From Planctobacterium sp965279005 (GTDB lineage: Bacteria > Pseudomonadota > Gammaproteobacteria > Enterobacterales > Alteromonadaceae), in the NCBI GenBank assembly GCA_965279005.1, contig CBDIHK010000026.1, forward strand, positions 124,001 to 188,000: a DNA stretch of 64,000 nt. The letters run 5' to 3'. Positions 19,301-28,385 of the stretch are shown here, in pieces. Positions within the stretch are counted from its first letter, which is position 1; each line of letters begins with the position of its first letter. The translations under genes were made by a program, and so were the position numbers. The notes beneath the pieces are model-generated. The model ran no database searches. It was not told the origin of the DNA and saw only the letters and a program-made list of their open reading frames with translations.

Positions 19301-19928
19301 GGGTGGCTTGCAGCTGAGCAAAGCTATACGCAACGACAAGGGCTTGGCCGATCTAAAAATAAGCCTATTGACACCAGTCAGCGGTGGATTGGAACTGCCC
19401 GAGCAGCAAAACTTAAAGATTAGCCACCAGATCAGCAAACCGCTTAGGCGCAACACCTTGTTGGATTCCCTGGCGGTTGTATTTGGACAAAAAACGGAAT
19501 CAGAAACCACAATAACCGAAGGCGAAGGCTATGAAACCGAAGCCCAAGCTAACCACCGTATCTTATTGGTGGAAGACAACTACATTAACCAACAAGTCGC
19601 GGTTGAGATGCTGAAAAACATGGGCTACATGGTGGACGTCTCGGAAAATGGCGAAGAGGCGATAAAATCATTGGAACAAGCGGTGGAACCTTACGACATT
19701 ATCCTAATGGATTGCCAGATGCCGGTAATGGATGGATACGAGACCAGCCGCCACATACGCAGCCAAACGAGTGAGCTTTTCCGCAATGATATCCCTATTA
19801 TTGCGCTAACCGCCCACGCCATGAAAGGCGACGCAGAAAAATGCCTGGAGGCAGGCATGAATAGCTACTTAACCAAGCCCATCGTGAACGAAGCACTACA
19901 AGAAGAACTTAGTAAATGGCTTAGTTAA
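16395..19928 (+). CDS. Hybrid sensor histidine kinase with five PAS domains and two receiver domains
   Basis: An 1,177-residue soluble hybrid kinase with no membrane segment. In order: about five PAS/PAC units between residues 15 and 655, HisKA with phosphoacceptor His677 in NMSHEIRTP, HATPase with NALKF, DSGIGIP and GGTGLGLAI, a first receiver that lacks the phosphoacceptor Asp (AYISLKLTGMGG), and a second, complete receiver with Asp1106 in IILMDCQMPVMDG. The third PAS unit looks LOV-like (GRFLQGERSDPEVV) but has no Cys where LOV domains bind flavin, so blue-light sensing is unlikely. The start is a TTG with AGAGGGGG before it. No C-terminal Hpt is present; the Hpt protein at 27.1 kb could be a partner. 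The 3' end overlaps another kinase gene by 33 nt. Confidence 0.92.
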   Translation: MNNSDNNGQAISCMLADCSASGILQLEMGGQIVYANPAASRLFGYSTEEFQALNFNELIPGQLLSSDDPLFHDFVKHYSAENIDDSASLTAFKKNGDIFFASIGIAQFEQNGNLYLVVTVQESAKLKSTEQNLMELSQKFQVAKEAAGIGIWEMDFETGELRWDDQMHQLYGVAPEDFGGSYDDWSKRVHPDDLGPSEAMFNYCMEQKTRFDTSFRIATLDTGEEKYLKAFGRFIYDSNDNPIQCIGVNFDLSDRYAAQRRLIESTEENAMLAKLAQETDNAVIITDAQQKISWVNRSFEKISGYTFEEVIGKKPGRFLQGERSDPEVVKRMKDAIENGHGFNEELINYHKDGSPYWLRINCQPLYRDGELTGFMALESDITDQKEAELQITNLNRLQKAVLDSANLMLISTDTNFNVKSFNKCAEELLEYSEDEAVDKLNLSDFFDPHELMFGAQKLGRTLDMVLQPGVETFLEKAKKGVDVEQEWQFLSKSKHQFPAMLSIVPIENEDNKLKIEGYLAIARDISQLKEIEAEKQRNQDLLETTGTMAKLGGWEFNMANNNVYWSKEVYRIHEMPIGEEITLSEAIEFYSPEARPVIQRAIEDAIADGKSWDLQLPFVTARNRRIWVRSVGFVEYVNGEPMMLRGAFQDITQLKRAEEKAKEASRTKSDFLANMSHEIRTPINGIIGMNDLLLKTDLSEKQRHYVTLAQASGESLLHLINDILDFSKIEAGKLELEEIPFDIHKLVSELADTFALRAEEKQLDFICIIEPSVPQFVRSDPSRIRQIINNLCSNALKFTETGQVVLQVSEVGLNKLHFEVQDSGIGIPDTKIKNLFNKFVQVDASTTRKFGGTGLGLAISKQLSEMMGGSIGVSSEMNQGSTFWFSIRYGEALEETPEPITVPDLSQHRLLLVEANALVRKVFENMVAATGVELHFAENAPAAIKLLREKQQTEQAIDAAYISLKLTGMGGLQLSKAIRNDKGLADLKISLLTPVSGGLELPEQQNLKISHQISKPLRRNTLLDSLAVVFGQKTESETTITEGEGYETEAQANHRILLVEDNYINQQVAVEMLKNMGYMVDVSENGEEAIKSLEQAVEPYDIILMDCQMPVMDGYETSRHIRSQTSELFRNDIPIIALTAHAMKGDAEKCLEAGMNSYLTKPIVNEALQEELSKWLS

Positions 19929-21425
19929 GGCTTGCTTTAGTGAACCATCGGATCCTGCCCCCATGGCAGGCAACATCACGCTAAAACGCGAGCCTTTGCC
20001 AGGCTTGGATGCCACTTCAATTTTGCCGCCATGGGATTCAATAATCCCCAATGACACAGATAAACCCAAGCCGGTTCCCTCGCCTACAGGTTTGGTAGTG
20101 AAAAACGGTGTAAATAGCTTGTCCATTGTTGGCTTATCCATACCACAACCAGAATCCACTACATCCAGCTTTACCCAATGTTTTTTGTCGAGCAGGTTGA
20201 TACCTATCTGCCCTGGTTCTGCCATTGCTTGACCGGCATTGACGACGAGGTTGACAAGTACCTGCTGTATTTGCGAGGTATTGCCATATACCAGCACCTC
20301 TTCTTTCGGCATGGAGACGTTGATAGCGTGGTCTTTATTCACCGCGTTCCCGGCTATCTTCAGGGCACTATCAACGCAGCTACGTATGTCAAATGATGCA
20401 AAAGACTGGTCAGCACCGTGGGAGAATGTTTTTAAACTGCTGACAATATCTGCAACCCTTTCTACACCGTCAGTATTGTCGTGCAAAATCGCTTGGCTGT
20501 CTTCGATGATAAAATCCAAATTTAGCTTTTCAGCCTTTTCCCGCAACCAATGCAGGCTAACAGTTTCCTTTGCATTTGCTTCTGCCAAAAGGTCATCAAT
20601 AAACAGTTTCAGCTCATTAAAATAATCGTGTAACACACTTTGGTTCGCCCGGATAAAACCAATTGGATTGTTTATCTCATGGGCAACACCGGCCGCGAGC
20701 TGTCCCAAAGACGCCATTTTTTCTGAATGTTGCAGCTGTTCGCGAGCTGTTTCCAGGCGTTTATTGGAATCTTTCAGCTGTTGGTCTTTTTGCTGGATCT
20801 TAGTAGCGGACAATCGTTTGGTAATGCCTGAGCGCAAGTAATTCTTGGCCGTATCCAACACAAATAGGGTTTTCTCGTCCAATAGCTCCTGGGCAAACAA
20901 TAAACAAATCCACGCCCGTTTGCGGCTAGGTAATTGGAAGTTAATTGCCACTAGCCAGCGGCTGCCTGCAGGCGAAAGTACCACTTCCGGCAACAGCTCA
21001 AACATAAACCAGTTTTGCAGCAACTCATCGACTTTGGGTAGCAGCGGCAGGATTTCTAAGCCCAACCGCAGTTTAGGCTTCCAAGTGCTGTTAACAATCC
21101 ATTGTTCGTTATCCATCGCTTGCTGGCCATCAAGCACTAGGTAACCTGCAGCGGAGCTGCCGACATAATTTGCGGTTAGCTCTACCGTCGCACTCATTAA
21201 CCCCTGCAAATCCATGTCAGAGGTGACAAACTCAGATGCATTGGCCAAGAATTGCAGCTCGGTTTGCTTGTGGCCACTTTCGGACATTGCCCTCTTTAAT
21301 GCCTGGTTGGCGTAATACAGCTCTTGGGAATAAGATTCAAGCTGTTGCTCAGCCGCCTTCCGCGCCCGTCTTTCGCGTTCAATTTTACGCTCAAGCAAGG
21401 CAATTCGCTGCGTTTGATCTGTCAT
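19896..21425 (-). CDS. Soluble histidine kinase with N-terminal coiled coil and GAF-like region
   Basis: A 509-residue kinase. Residues 1-55 are a charged coiled coil, about 60-210 are probably GAF-like, another coiled coil runs about 212-250, and the kinase core follows (ASLGQLAAGVAHEINNP with the phosphoacceptor His, NLVVNAGQAM, DSGCGM, GTGLGLS). There are no membrane segments, so it senses an internal signal or a partner. It is convergent with the large hybrid kinase and the two coding regions overlap by 33 nt. No response regulator gene is adjacent. Confidence 0.9.
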   Translation of the reverse strand: MTDQTQRIALLERKIERERRARKAAEQQLESYSQELYYANQALKRAMSESGHKQTELQFLANASEFVTSDMDLQGLMSATVELTANYVGSSAAGYLVLDGQQAMDNEQWIVNSTWKPKLRLGLEILPLLPKVDELLQNWFMFELLPEVVLSPAGSRWLVAINFQLPSRKRAWICLLFAQELLDEKTLFVLDTAKNYLRSGITKRLSATKIQQKDQQLKDSNKRLETAREQLQHSEKMASLGQLAAGVAHEINNPIGFIRANQSVLHDYFNELKLFIDDLLAEANAKETVSLHWLREKAEKLNLDFIIEDSQAILHDNTDGVERVADIVSSLKTFSHGADQSFASFDIRSCVDSALKIAGNAVNKDHAINVSMPKEEVLVYGNTSQIQQVLVNLVVNAGQAMAEPGQIGINLLDKKHWVKLDVVDSGCGMDKPTMDKLFTPFFTTKPVGEGTGLGLSVSLGIIESHGGKIEVASKPGKGSRFSVMLPAMGAGSDGSLKQALTKPFTKFFL

Positions 21426-21544
21426 CGTCAGTGGTGAGCTATTAATGGGACATGCCCAATATAATAGGGGCTTTAGTAAAAAATTACCTTTAGACTTAGG
21501 ACTAATACTTGATAGCGGCTAGCGCCAATTGCCAAAACAATGAT

Positions 21545-22204
21545 TTAGCCGAAGAACAGGCGCCAAAGCCAGCCGCGCTGCAGGTCTTCCTCGCAGGTGC
21601 GCAATTGCGCTGCATAGGTTTGGGAACGGCTTTTTACCTTGCGGGCAACGCCTTTTAACCAACCTTTTTTATTGTAGGTTTTGCGTTTGTAGCCTCCCCA
21701 ACCCTCGTGGTAATTGAGGTATTGATGGTAGGCATCCCATTTTGATATACCGTTTACTTGGTGGGTTTTACTGATGAACCAGCCCATAAAATCAATGGCA
21801 TCGTCAAAGTCATCGCGATCCGCACCACTGTTGCCGGTCTCACGGATATAATCCTGCCACGTCGGTGTTTTGGCTTGGGAATATCCGTAGGCGGAACTCA
21901 CCCGCCCCCAGGGAATTAGACCAAAAAAGATATAGTCCCGTGGTGGCCGGGCATCATCCCGGAACGAACTCTCTTGGTACATCATTGCCATCGGTACGTG
22001 GATGGGAACCCCCCATTCATCTTTCATATCCGCGGCGGCGTCATACCAATCTCGCTTTTCTTCAAAAATATCACACAAATTATGCGCATTTTTGGGTGGG
22101 GACGTGCTGCAACCTGCTAATAACAAAGGAAAAACTGCAATAGTCGCAAAAAATTTAAGTTTTTTTAAAATTTGTTGGAACTTATCCGCTGCTTTTGCCG
22201 TCAT
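21545..22204 (-). CDS. Lytic transglycosylase-like lipoprotein
   Basis: A 219-residue protein. The ATG at 22204 gives a lipoprotein signal with lipobox LLAGC (Cys32), whereas the upstream extension of the frame gives no signal at its N terminus, so I start there. The mature part resembles the SLT lysozyme-like fold: MAMMYQESSF contains the likely catalytic Glu, followed by AYGYSQAKTPTWQDY and YLNYHEGWGGYKRK. It would cleave peptidoglycan from an outer-membrane anchor. The gene lies downstream of gshA on the same strand. Confidence 0.83.
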   Translation of the reverse strand: MTAKAADKFQQILKKLKFFATIAVFPLLLAGCSTSPPKNAHNLCDIFEEKRDWYDAAADMKDEWGVPIHVPMAMMYQESSFRDDARPPRDYIFFGLIPWGRVSSAYGYSQAKTPTWQDYIRETGNSGADRDDFDDAIDFMGWFISKTHQVNGISKWDAYHQYLNYHEGWGGYKRKTYNKKGWLKGVARKVKSRSQTYAAQLRTCEEDLQRGWLWRLFFG

Positions 22205-22249
22205 ACAAATGTGTGTTCTAGTTATTGTGTTTTCCCTGGAAGTAACTTG

Positions 22250-22278
22250 CGCCTGGCCTCGGTCAGGCGTTTTTTTTT
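22250..22278 (+). terminator. Rho-independent terminator pointing against the flanking genes
   Basis: The stem CGCCTG pairs with CAGGCG (22250-22255 with 22264-22269) and is followed by nine T residues on the + strand. Both flanking genes (gshA and the transglycosylase) are on the minus strand, where the hairpin is not followed by a T-run. It should therefore end a + strand transcript antisense to the start of the transglycosylase gene. Confidence 0.6.
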
Positions 22279-22311
22279 GCTCAACTGGCGGCCCCCATGA
22301 CAACCGGCCAC

Positions 22312-23895
22312 CTAGCTAACCGAAAACTGCTGCAACATAAACTCATCAAAACTAAGCTTATCATTGGCTTCCAATTGGCGCTGTGTTTGCCAGGACAACT
22401 CTGCCTGTTTAACGAAAAAGTTGTCGTCGTGAACTTGGTAATTAGCCTTTAGCAATGTGCTTTTGTGTTGCTCTGCCAGCATTAATGCCAAATCACCGTT
22501 ATCCAGCTTTTCGTCCCGCAACCTTGCCAAGATTCTACCTGATAGGGTGAGCTCTGGGTGTTTAACTTTTTCAGATTCTTGTTTCAAAGCATTACTGTAA
22601 TCAGCCGTGCCGTGTGCTGTGTCCAATAGCTCAGCGATTGGCTGCATTTGCTGCATCAACTCAGTTGCCCAATCCTGGAGCTTAACCCCCTGCCCATCCC
22701 TTACTAATTCAACACCGGGCTTACGGCCATTTTCAACTGTCGTGCGGATATTGGCCTCTGTAATAGCAAATTCTTTTTCGGCAAATTGGGTTGGCGGCAT
22801 CAATAGGCAATGCAATAGGAACAAGTCCAGAAACCGGATCTGTGATACATCAATGCCAACGGGGGAAAAGGGATTAACATCCAATGCCCGCACTTCAATA
22901 TAGCTCACGCCCCTCTCTGCCAATGCGTCAGTAGGCTTTTCTAGGCTGCGGGTGGGTTGCTTGGGCCTTATTGGTGAATACAGTTCATTTTCAATTTGCA
23001 GCACGTTGCTGTTTAGCTGTTGGAATTCACCGTCGCGCTTGCCGGAAAATCGGGCAAATTCTGGCGAAGGTGTTTCAATGGCCGCCCGCAATGACTGCAC
23101 GTAGGTATCTACATGGTTGTAGCAGATTTGCAGGCCTGACTGGGCACTGTTGGTATAGCCCAAATCACTCATGCGCAGTGAGGTTGCGTAGGGCAAGTAC
23201 AATGAACCTTTGCCCAGCTTTTGGAATGGCAAAGTCGTTTCCTTGCCTGCTATAAATGAACCGCACAAGGCAGGCGAAGCGCCAAACAAATAGGGGATCA
23301 GCCAACACGCCCGGCGGTAATTGCGCACCATGCCAAAATAAGCCGCTGACACTTTGTCTTGTTCATCCGGGCACTTGTTTGTCTCAGCCAGCCAAGGCGA
23401 CCAGAATTCCACCGGCATTGAAAAGTTAAAATGAATTCCCGCGATGGCCTGCATCATACTGCCATAGCGGTTTTTCAGCCCCTGGCGGTAAAGGGTTTTC
23501 ATTTTGCCGACATTGGACTCACCGTAATAGGCCAACTTAATCTCGTCTTCATTGGAAATAAAGCAGGGCATACTCATTGGCCACAAACGCTCCTGCCCCA
23601 TGTTAGCCAGTACAAACTTGTGGATATCCGCAAGCTGGGCCATGGTTTTTTGCACCCGCCGTTCAGGTGGCGTAATAAATTCCAACAAAGCTTCTGAAAA
23701 ATCAGTGGTTATGAAATGGTGGGACAACGCCGAGCCAAGGGATTCAGGGTGGCTAGCTTGGGACAGGCTACCATCGGGGTTAATGCGCAAGGCTTCGCGC
23801 TCTATCCCGTGCTGGATTGAAGGCAATAAAGCTGCAATGGATGGTTGTTGCAACACCGCCAGGCGTTGTTCAAAAGAATTGTCAGGCTTTTGCAA
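22312..23895 (-). CDS. gshA: Glutamate-cysteine ligase
   Basis: A 527-residue protein, similar to the 518 residues of E. coli GshA, the first and rate-limiting enzyme of glutathione synthesis. Family phrases are GIEREALRINPDGSLS, GSALSHHFITTDFSEALLEFITP, FNFSMP, SLRMSDLGYTN and YIEVRALDVNPF. The frame reaches a TTG at 23937, but a TTG at 23895 is preceded by AAAGGAA at good spacing and brings the N terminus into line with the family. It supplies glutathione for the peroxiredoxin-glutaredoxin at 6.1 kb. Confidence 0.95.
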   Translation of the reverse strand: MQKPDNSFEQRLAVLQQPSIAALLPSIQHGIEREALRINPDGSLSQASHPESLGSALSHHFITTDFSEALLEFITPPERRVQKTMAQLADIHKFVLANMGQERLWPMSMPCFISNEDEIKLAYYGESNVGKMKTLYRQGLKNRYGSMMQAIAGIHFNFSMPVEFWSPWLAETNKCPDEQDKVSAAYFGMVRNYRRACWLIPYLFGASPALCGSFIAGKETTLPFQKLGKGSLYLPYATSLRMSDLGYTNSAQSGLQICYNHVDTYVQSLRAAIETPSPEFARFSGKRDGEFQQLNSNVLQIENELYSPIRPKQPTRSLEKPTDALAERGVSYIEVRALDVNPFSPVGIDVSQIRFLDLFLLHCLLMPPTQFAEKEFAITEANIRTTVENGRKPGVELVRDGQGVKLQDWATELMQQMQPIAELLDTAHGTADYSNALKQESEKVKHPELTLSGRILARLRDEKLDNGDLALMLAEQHKSTLLKANYQVHDDNFFVKQAELSWQTQRQLEANDKLSFDEFMLQQFSVS

Positions 23896-24024
23896 AATGG
23901 TTCCTTTGCCGGTGAGCCACAAACTAGGCTGCGTCAAGACGAGAATAGCGTTATGGGGAGCATATCTGCAAATTCAAGCAAATTCTAGTTATGCACCCTA
24001 TGCCCACCATAAATACCAGCCCGT

Positions 24025-26901
24025 TTATCGCAATTCGAGCCTAACCAACTGCCTTCCCTGCTCCTTCGCTATCCGCTCTATATCCTGTTGCAAGGTTTGC
24101 CAGTCACCAACCATTAGCAACTGCATACTGGCCAATTCCAAGTGCTTTTTAGCCAGCTGGTTTAGCTCTTCACTTTTAATCTCTGCTATGATTTTGTTTT
24201 GTTGGTGCGGGTATTCCGCAGTTAGCCCATAGACTTCCATATGCCGCAGGAAACCCGCTTTGTTAAACGGGGTTTCAAATTTTAATGCATCACCTTGGGT
24301 GTAGGCATTTTTCAAAAAGGCCAGCTCTGCCCCGGTCATGCCATTTTGTTGGTAACCACTGATTTCTGCGGATAGCTCCTTGACCGCATCATAGGTTGAT
24401 TCTTTGTTGACTGCGGCGCCTGCAATAAAACGCCCAAGTGTTTTGCCACCGCTAAAACGGGTCCTGGCGCCATAGGTATAGCCTTTGTCCTCGCGCAAAT
24501 TCAGGTTGATACGGCTATTGAACATCCCGCCCAATGGGAAATTCATCAGGTTAGCCTTGAAATACTCGCCGAGCGCGTCATAGGGCATGGCATGCTTGAT
24601 ATAGCTCACCACAGTTTGTGCCGCTCCTGGATCATCAACGAAATAGAGCTTGGGCTCAGACAAATCTGGAAACTCTGTGTAGGCGGGAATAGCGTAAGTA
24701 TCACTGCGCCATTGTTCTAGGAAACCCAACTTGGGCAATGCTGCATCCTGGCTAATGTCACCCACAATGATGATGTTGGCCATATGCGCCGTATAGTAGT
24801 CACGGTAAAACCCACGCACGTCTTCTAATGTAATGGCAGATACGTTTTGTAGGTTGCCAGAATCTGGCACTCCCAAGATATTGTCCTTGCCATACAGCAC
24901 CTGGAGTTGCGCCATCGATGACAAGCTTTGTGGATTCTTCAACGACTGCTGCAGTGCTTGCAACCTGCGCTGCTTGAGTCGGTTAAAATCGGCGGGCAAG
25001 AACGCTGGTGAAAACAGTTTTTCACGCAATAGCGCGAGCGTTGCTGCAAAATGTTCGCGGATGCTGTTCACTTGGACACTGGTAAAGCGCCCATTGGCCT
25101 GGATACTGATACTACTACCCAGCTTGGCCAGTTCATTAGCCATTTCCTCATTGCTGAAGTTGAGTGTGGATTCTTGTAACATTAGCGCCGTCATTGCCGC
25201 CAAGCCGCGCTTACCCTTGGGATCTAAAAGTGGCCCGCCTTCAAGGTTCAATGTCATGGAAACGGTGGGCACCTCGTTAGCTTCCAAGCCAATTACACGG
25301 ATGCCATTTTTCAGGGTTGTGCGCCACGCGTCGGGCACAGCTAGCGGCGGGTTAGGTTGCACTGGCGGTATGACACTGCGATCAAAACTATCTGCAATGG
25401 CCTCACCTGCTTCATACGTCCCCGCAGTAGATGCCGAAAACTGGCGTGGCGGGATTTGGAAATTGTCTTGTGACGCGGCGATTTGGGTGTCACCCCTTGG
25501 CACTATGCTCAACACCACAGCGGCTTTACCCTTGATATAAGTATTGTAAACCCGCATCACATCAGCGGCACGGACGTTGCCGTAACGCTCTAAATCGTAT
25601 TGCACCATGTCTGGCTCGCCGTCAAAGGTTTCATTGAAGGCCAGTGCGCCCACTTTTCCTGCAACGCTTTGCAAGCCAAACACAGTACCCGCTTTAATGG
25701 AGGCTTTGGTGCGCTGCAAGTCGTCCTGGGTCACGCCCCTCTGCTCAAATTCTTGCAAAGTCGCGCGCACGATTTGCTCCAAATCTGCCAGAGACGCCAG
25801 TTTTTGTGGGTTGGGCAAGGTGATCAATTCAAACTGACAAGCCAGCTCCCGGCAAGGGTGGTTGACGCTTGCATGTACTGCGAAGCCATCTTTAACCAAA
25901 TTTTTGTAAAACAAAGAGCTTTTGCCTCCGCCAAGGATATCCGCCAATACATCTAGTGCAGCTTCATCTTCGTGACGGGCATACACAGTGGGAAAAGTAA
26001 GTTGCAATAGCGGCAGGTGAACATCATCTTCCAGCAATAAATACCGATCTTGTTCCAGGGATACTGGAGCTTTTTCCAGGAGTTCAACCTCTGGGCCCCG
26101 GGGAATAACACCGAAATATTTTACGACCCACTCAAGGACTTGGGCTTCATCGAAATCGCCCCCAATCGTCAAGACCGCATTGTTTGGCCCATACCAGCGC
26201 TGAAAAAACTGTTTTAAATCTGCAACACCAACCCTATCTAAGTCTTCCACATAGCCAATAACCGGCCAGGAATAAGGGTGGCCAGTAGGGTAAAGCGCCT
26301 CCGAAATCCTTTCACTGCGCAAGCCATAGGGCTGGTTATCCACCCGCTGCGCGCGTTCATTTTTGACCGTTTCCCGCTGCACTTCAAATTTGTCCTGGGT
26401 CACAGCAGGTAACAGGAAGCCCATACGGTCAGCCTCCAACCACAGCATGCGTTCCAACTGGTTGGCGGGGACTGTCTGAAAATAATTCGTCCTATCACTG
26501 TTGGTGGTGCCGTTCATATTGCCACCGGCTTCAGTGACCATTTTGAAATGCTGCTCATCGGCTACGTTCAGCGAACCCTGGAACATCATGTGCTCAAAAA
26601 AATGGGCAAAGCCGGACTTACCAGGTTCCTCGCGGGATGATCCAACATGGTAGGTGACATCGACATGGACTAGCGGATCCGATTTATCATGGTGCAATAC
26701 TAAGGTCAAGCCATTATCCAGCAAATACTTGCGGTAATTAATCGATAGCTCCCCCGCCCCAGGTTGGCTCTGCGCAACTAGGCGTATACCATTTGGAAGG
26801 CTGGTAACTTGTGGGTTGGAATTTGGCTTTTCTGGTAGGTTGGCGACCTGGCAACCTACAACAACGAATGTGCATACCAACAGGGAAATAACTCTATGCA
26901 T
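24025..26901 (-). CDS. Two-domain M16 zinc metallopeptidase lipoprotein
   Basis: A 958-residue protein with a lipoprotein signal (VVVGC, Cys17) and two M16 halves. The N-terminal half holds the inverted zinc motif HFFEH (residues 100-104) and the downstream helix with ETVKNERAQR, so it should be catalytic. The C-terminal half (from about residue 515) has the fold but no HxxEH, as is normal for the non-catalytic partner half. Such proteins degrade peptides in the periplasm. The gene stands alone, upstream of gshA on the same strand. Confidence 0.92.
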   Translation of the reverse strand: MHRVISLLVCTFVVVGCQVANLPEKPNSNPQVTSLPNGIRLVAQSQPGAGELSINYRKYLLDNGLTLVLHHDKSDPLVHVDVTYHVGSSREEPGKSGFAHFFEHMMFQGSLNVADEQHFKMVTEAGGNMNGTTNSDRTNYFQTVPANQLERMLWLEADRMGFLLPAVTQDKFEVQRETVKNERAQRVDNQPYGLRSERISEALYPTGHPYSWPVIGYVEDLDRVGVADLKQFFQRWYGPNNAVLTIGGDFDEAQVLEWVVKYFGVIPRGPEVELLEKAPVSLEQDRYLLLEDDVHLPLLQLTFPTVYARHEDEAALDVLADILGGGKSSLFYKNLVKDGFAVHASVNHPCRELACQFELITLPNPQKLASLADLEQIVRATLQEFEQRGVTQDDLQRTKASIKAGTVFGLQSVAGKVGALAFNETFDGEPDMVQYDLERYGNVRAADVMRVYNTYIKGKAAVVLSIVPRGDTQIAASQDNFQIPPRQFSASTAGTYEAGEAIADSFDRSVIPPVQPNPPLAVPDAWRTTLKNGIRVIGLEANEVPTVSMTLNLEGGPLLDPKGKRGLAAMTALMLQESTLNFSNEEMANELAKLGSSISIQANGRFTSVQVNSIREHFAATLALLREKLFSPAFLPADFNRLKQRRLQALQQSLKNPQSLSSMAQLQVLYGKDNILGVPDSGNLQNVSAITLEDVRGFYRDYYTAHMANIIIVGDISQDAALPKLGFLEQWRSDTYAIPAYTEFPDLSEPKLYFVDDPGAAQTVVSYIKHAMPYDALGEYFKANLMNFPLGGMFNSRINLNLREDKGYTYGARTRFSGGKTLGRFIAGAAVNKESTYDAVKELSAEISGYQQNGMTGAELAFLKNAYTQGDALKFETPFNKAGFLRHMEVYGLTAEYPHQQNKIIAEIKSEELNQLAKKHLELASMQLLMVGDWQTLQQDIERIAKEQGRQLVRLELR

Positions 26902-27059
26902 TCTTTAATGTCCTTTTGAATCAACAGCAATAATGACAGCCTTTATTTGTTGTACAAGTGGAAATGTTCTTAAAATGTTAATACTTTTTGCTACTTGAGA
27001 AACCGCACCCCCTATTATATTGTTGCGGCATCTAAACACGATTGGATAAGGGGCGGGAC

Positions 27060-27632
27060 ATGGCACAAGACACCTCAGTCATATTGGATGTAGATTTTGG
27101 TCTGGAACAATTGAGTGGCAACGCCGAATTGCTGGCAAAAATGCTGGGCCGTTTTACCTCCGATTACCAAGATATAGCCGCGCAAATCCAGCAGTGCCTC
27201 GCCGAAGGCAATATTGCTGACTGCAAGGCCAAAGCCCATACCATCAAGGGGGTTGCCGGCAACCTAGGAATGTGGAACCTGTATCATTTCAGCAAGTTAC
27301 TGGAAGATGCAGCTAAAACTGGAGCCCCTGATATCGACACCCATTTGCAAAACTTTTTGCAATCAAATACAGCGACGCTGGAAGAAATTAACCAATACCT
27401 CGCTGGCGGCAGTACAACACTAGAACCGGAGCCTAGCACAACAGGTACAAGCTTAAGCGCCGATGACGCCAAAGCTGAGCTAAGGCGACTGTTGGATGCA
27501 TTCGAATTTATTGCCCCGGAAAAACTCGATGAGTTACTCAGCGCCGCAGGGCTTGATGAAGCCCAAAAAGCAAAAGTAAACCAAGCCATCAACGATTTGG
27601 ATTACCCGGCGGCATCCGAGCTGCTAGGGTAA
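27060..27632 (+). CDS. Hpt phosphotransfer protein
   Basis: A 190-residue protein. Residues about 8-115 form an Hpt four-helix bundle with KAHTIKGVAGNLG; the phosphorylated His should be His60. A Thr/Ser/Pro linker and a second small helical region (about 140-190) of unknown role follow. The ATG at 27060 has AAGGGGCGGG before it and is preferred to the TTG six codons upstream. It could serve the hybrid kinase at 16.4 kb, which lacks its own Hpt; that is inference. The stop is 27 nt before the pseudouridine synthase gene. Confidence 0.88.
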   Translation: MAQDTSVILDVDFGLEQLSGNAELLAKMLGRFTSDYQDIAAQIQQCLAEGNIADCKAKAHTIKGVAGNLGMWNLYHFSKLLEDAAKTGAPDIDTHLQNFLQSNTATLEEINQYLAGGSTTLEPEPSTTGTSLSADDAKAELRRLLDAFEFIAPEKLDELLSAAGLDEAQKAKVNQAINDLDYPAASELLG

Positions 27633-27659
27633 TTAAACGCCCAACAATCCCCACACTGG

Positions 27660-28385
27660 ATGCAACCGCTAGCCCTGGTCTATGACCACAGTGAATTTAT
27701 CGCCATTGACAAGCCGCCGGGCCTACCGGTGCACCAGGATGAGCACCAGGCGGGGGTCACCCAAATAGCCTGCCAGCAATTTACCATGGACAAATTATGG
27801 CTGGTACATAGGTTGGACAAAGATACCTCAGGCCTGTTGTTACTGGCCAAAAACCAGGAAGCCGCAGCAGAACTCTCCGCGTTATTTGCGCAAAGGGACA
27901 TAGAAAAACGCTACCTCGCCATTAGCAATAAAACTCCCCAGAAAAAACAAGGTAGCATCATCGGAGCAATGCAAAAGTTACGGGATGGCAACTGGCGCTT
28001 GACCAAGTCCACGGCCAAACCAGCAATCAGCCACTTTTTCAGTGCTAGCTTGATACCTAACCATCGCCTATACCTGCTTAAGCCCTACACAGGGAAAACC
28101 CATCAACTGCGGGTTGCGATGAAAAGCATTGGCAGTGCCATCTTAGGTGATAGACGCTATGGCGGTGGCGACGCCGATAGGCTGTATTTGCACGCCTATG
28201 CATTGGCCTTCCACTGCTTTGGCCAAGACTTCCACATTACGCAATTGCCAGGAGAAACCGGGTTATTCGCATTACCAGAGTTTGGGCACGCGCTGCACCA
28301 AGTCATGGGCAAAAACCAGGAATGGCCTGATAAAAAGCTAAAAAAGCTGCTAAGCGCAAAAGACGTCGGAGGCGCCGTTGGCTGA
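27660..28385 (+). CDS. RluA-family pseudouridine synthase
   Basis: A 241-residue enzyme with the family signature HRLDKDTSGLLLLAK; the catalytic residue is Asp53. Other motifs are IAIDKPPGLPVH near the N terminus and KPYTGKTHQLRV. It isomerises uridine in rRNA or tRNA; the short form without an S4 domain suggests a TruC- or RluA-like target, but the exact site cannot be read. Its last 8 nt overlap the start of panE, so the two are probably translationally coupled. Confidence 0.92.
   Translation: MQPLALVYDHSEFIAIDKPPGLPVHQDEHQAGVTQIACQQFTMDKLWLVHRLDKDTSGLLLLAKNQEAAAELSALFAQRDIEKRYLAISNKTPQKKQGSIIGAMQKLRDGNWRLTKSTAKPAISHFFSASLIPNHRLYLLKPYTGKTHQLRVAMKSIGSAILGDRRYGGGDADRLYLHAYALAFHCFGQDFHITQLPGETGLFALPEFGHALHQVMGKNQEWPDKKLKKLLSAKDVGGAVG

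Noticed and set aside
24330..24345. CTCTGCCCC inside the M16 peptidase gene as a GGGGTCAGAG-family repeat
   Set aside because: It lies in a conserved coding segment without the flanking AAAACG or TTTTATT sequence and is most likely chance.
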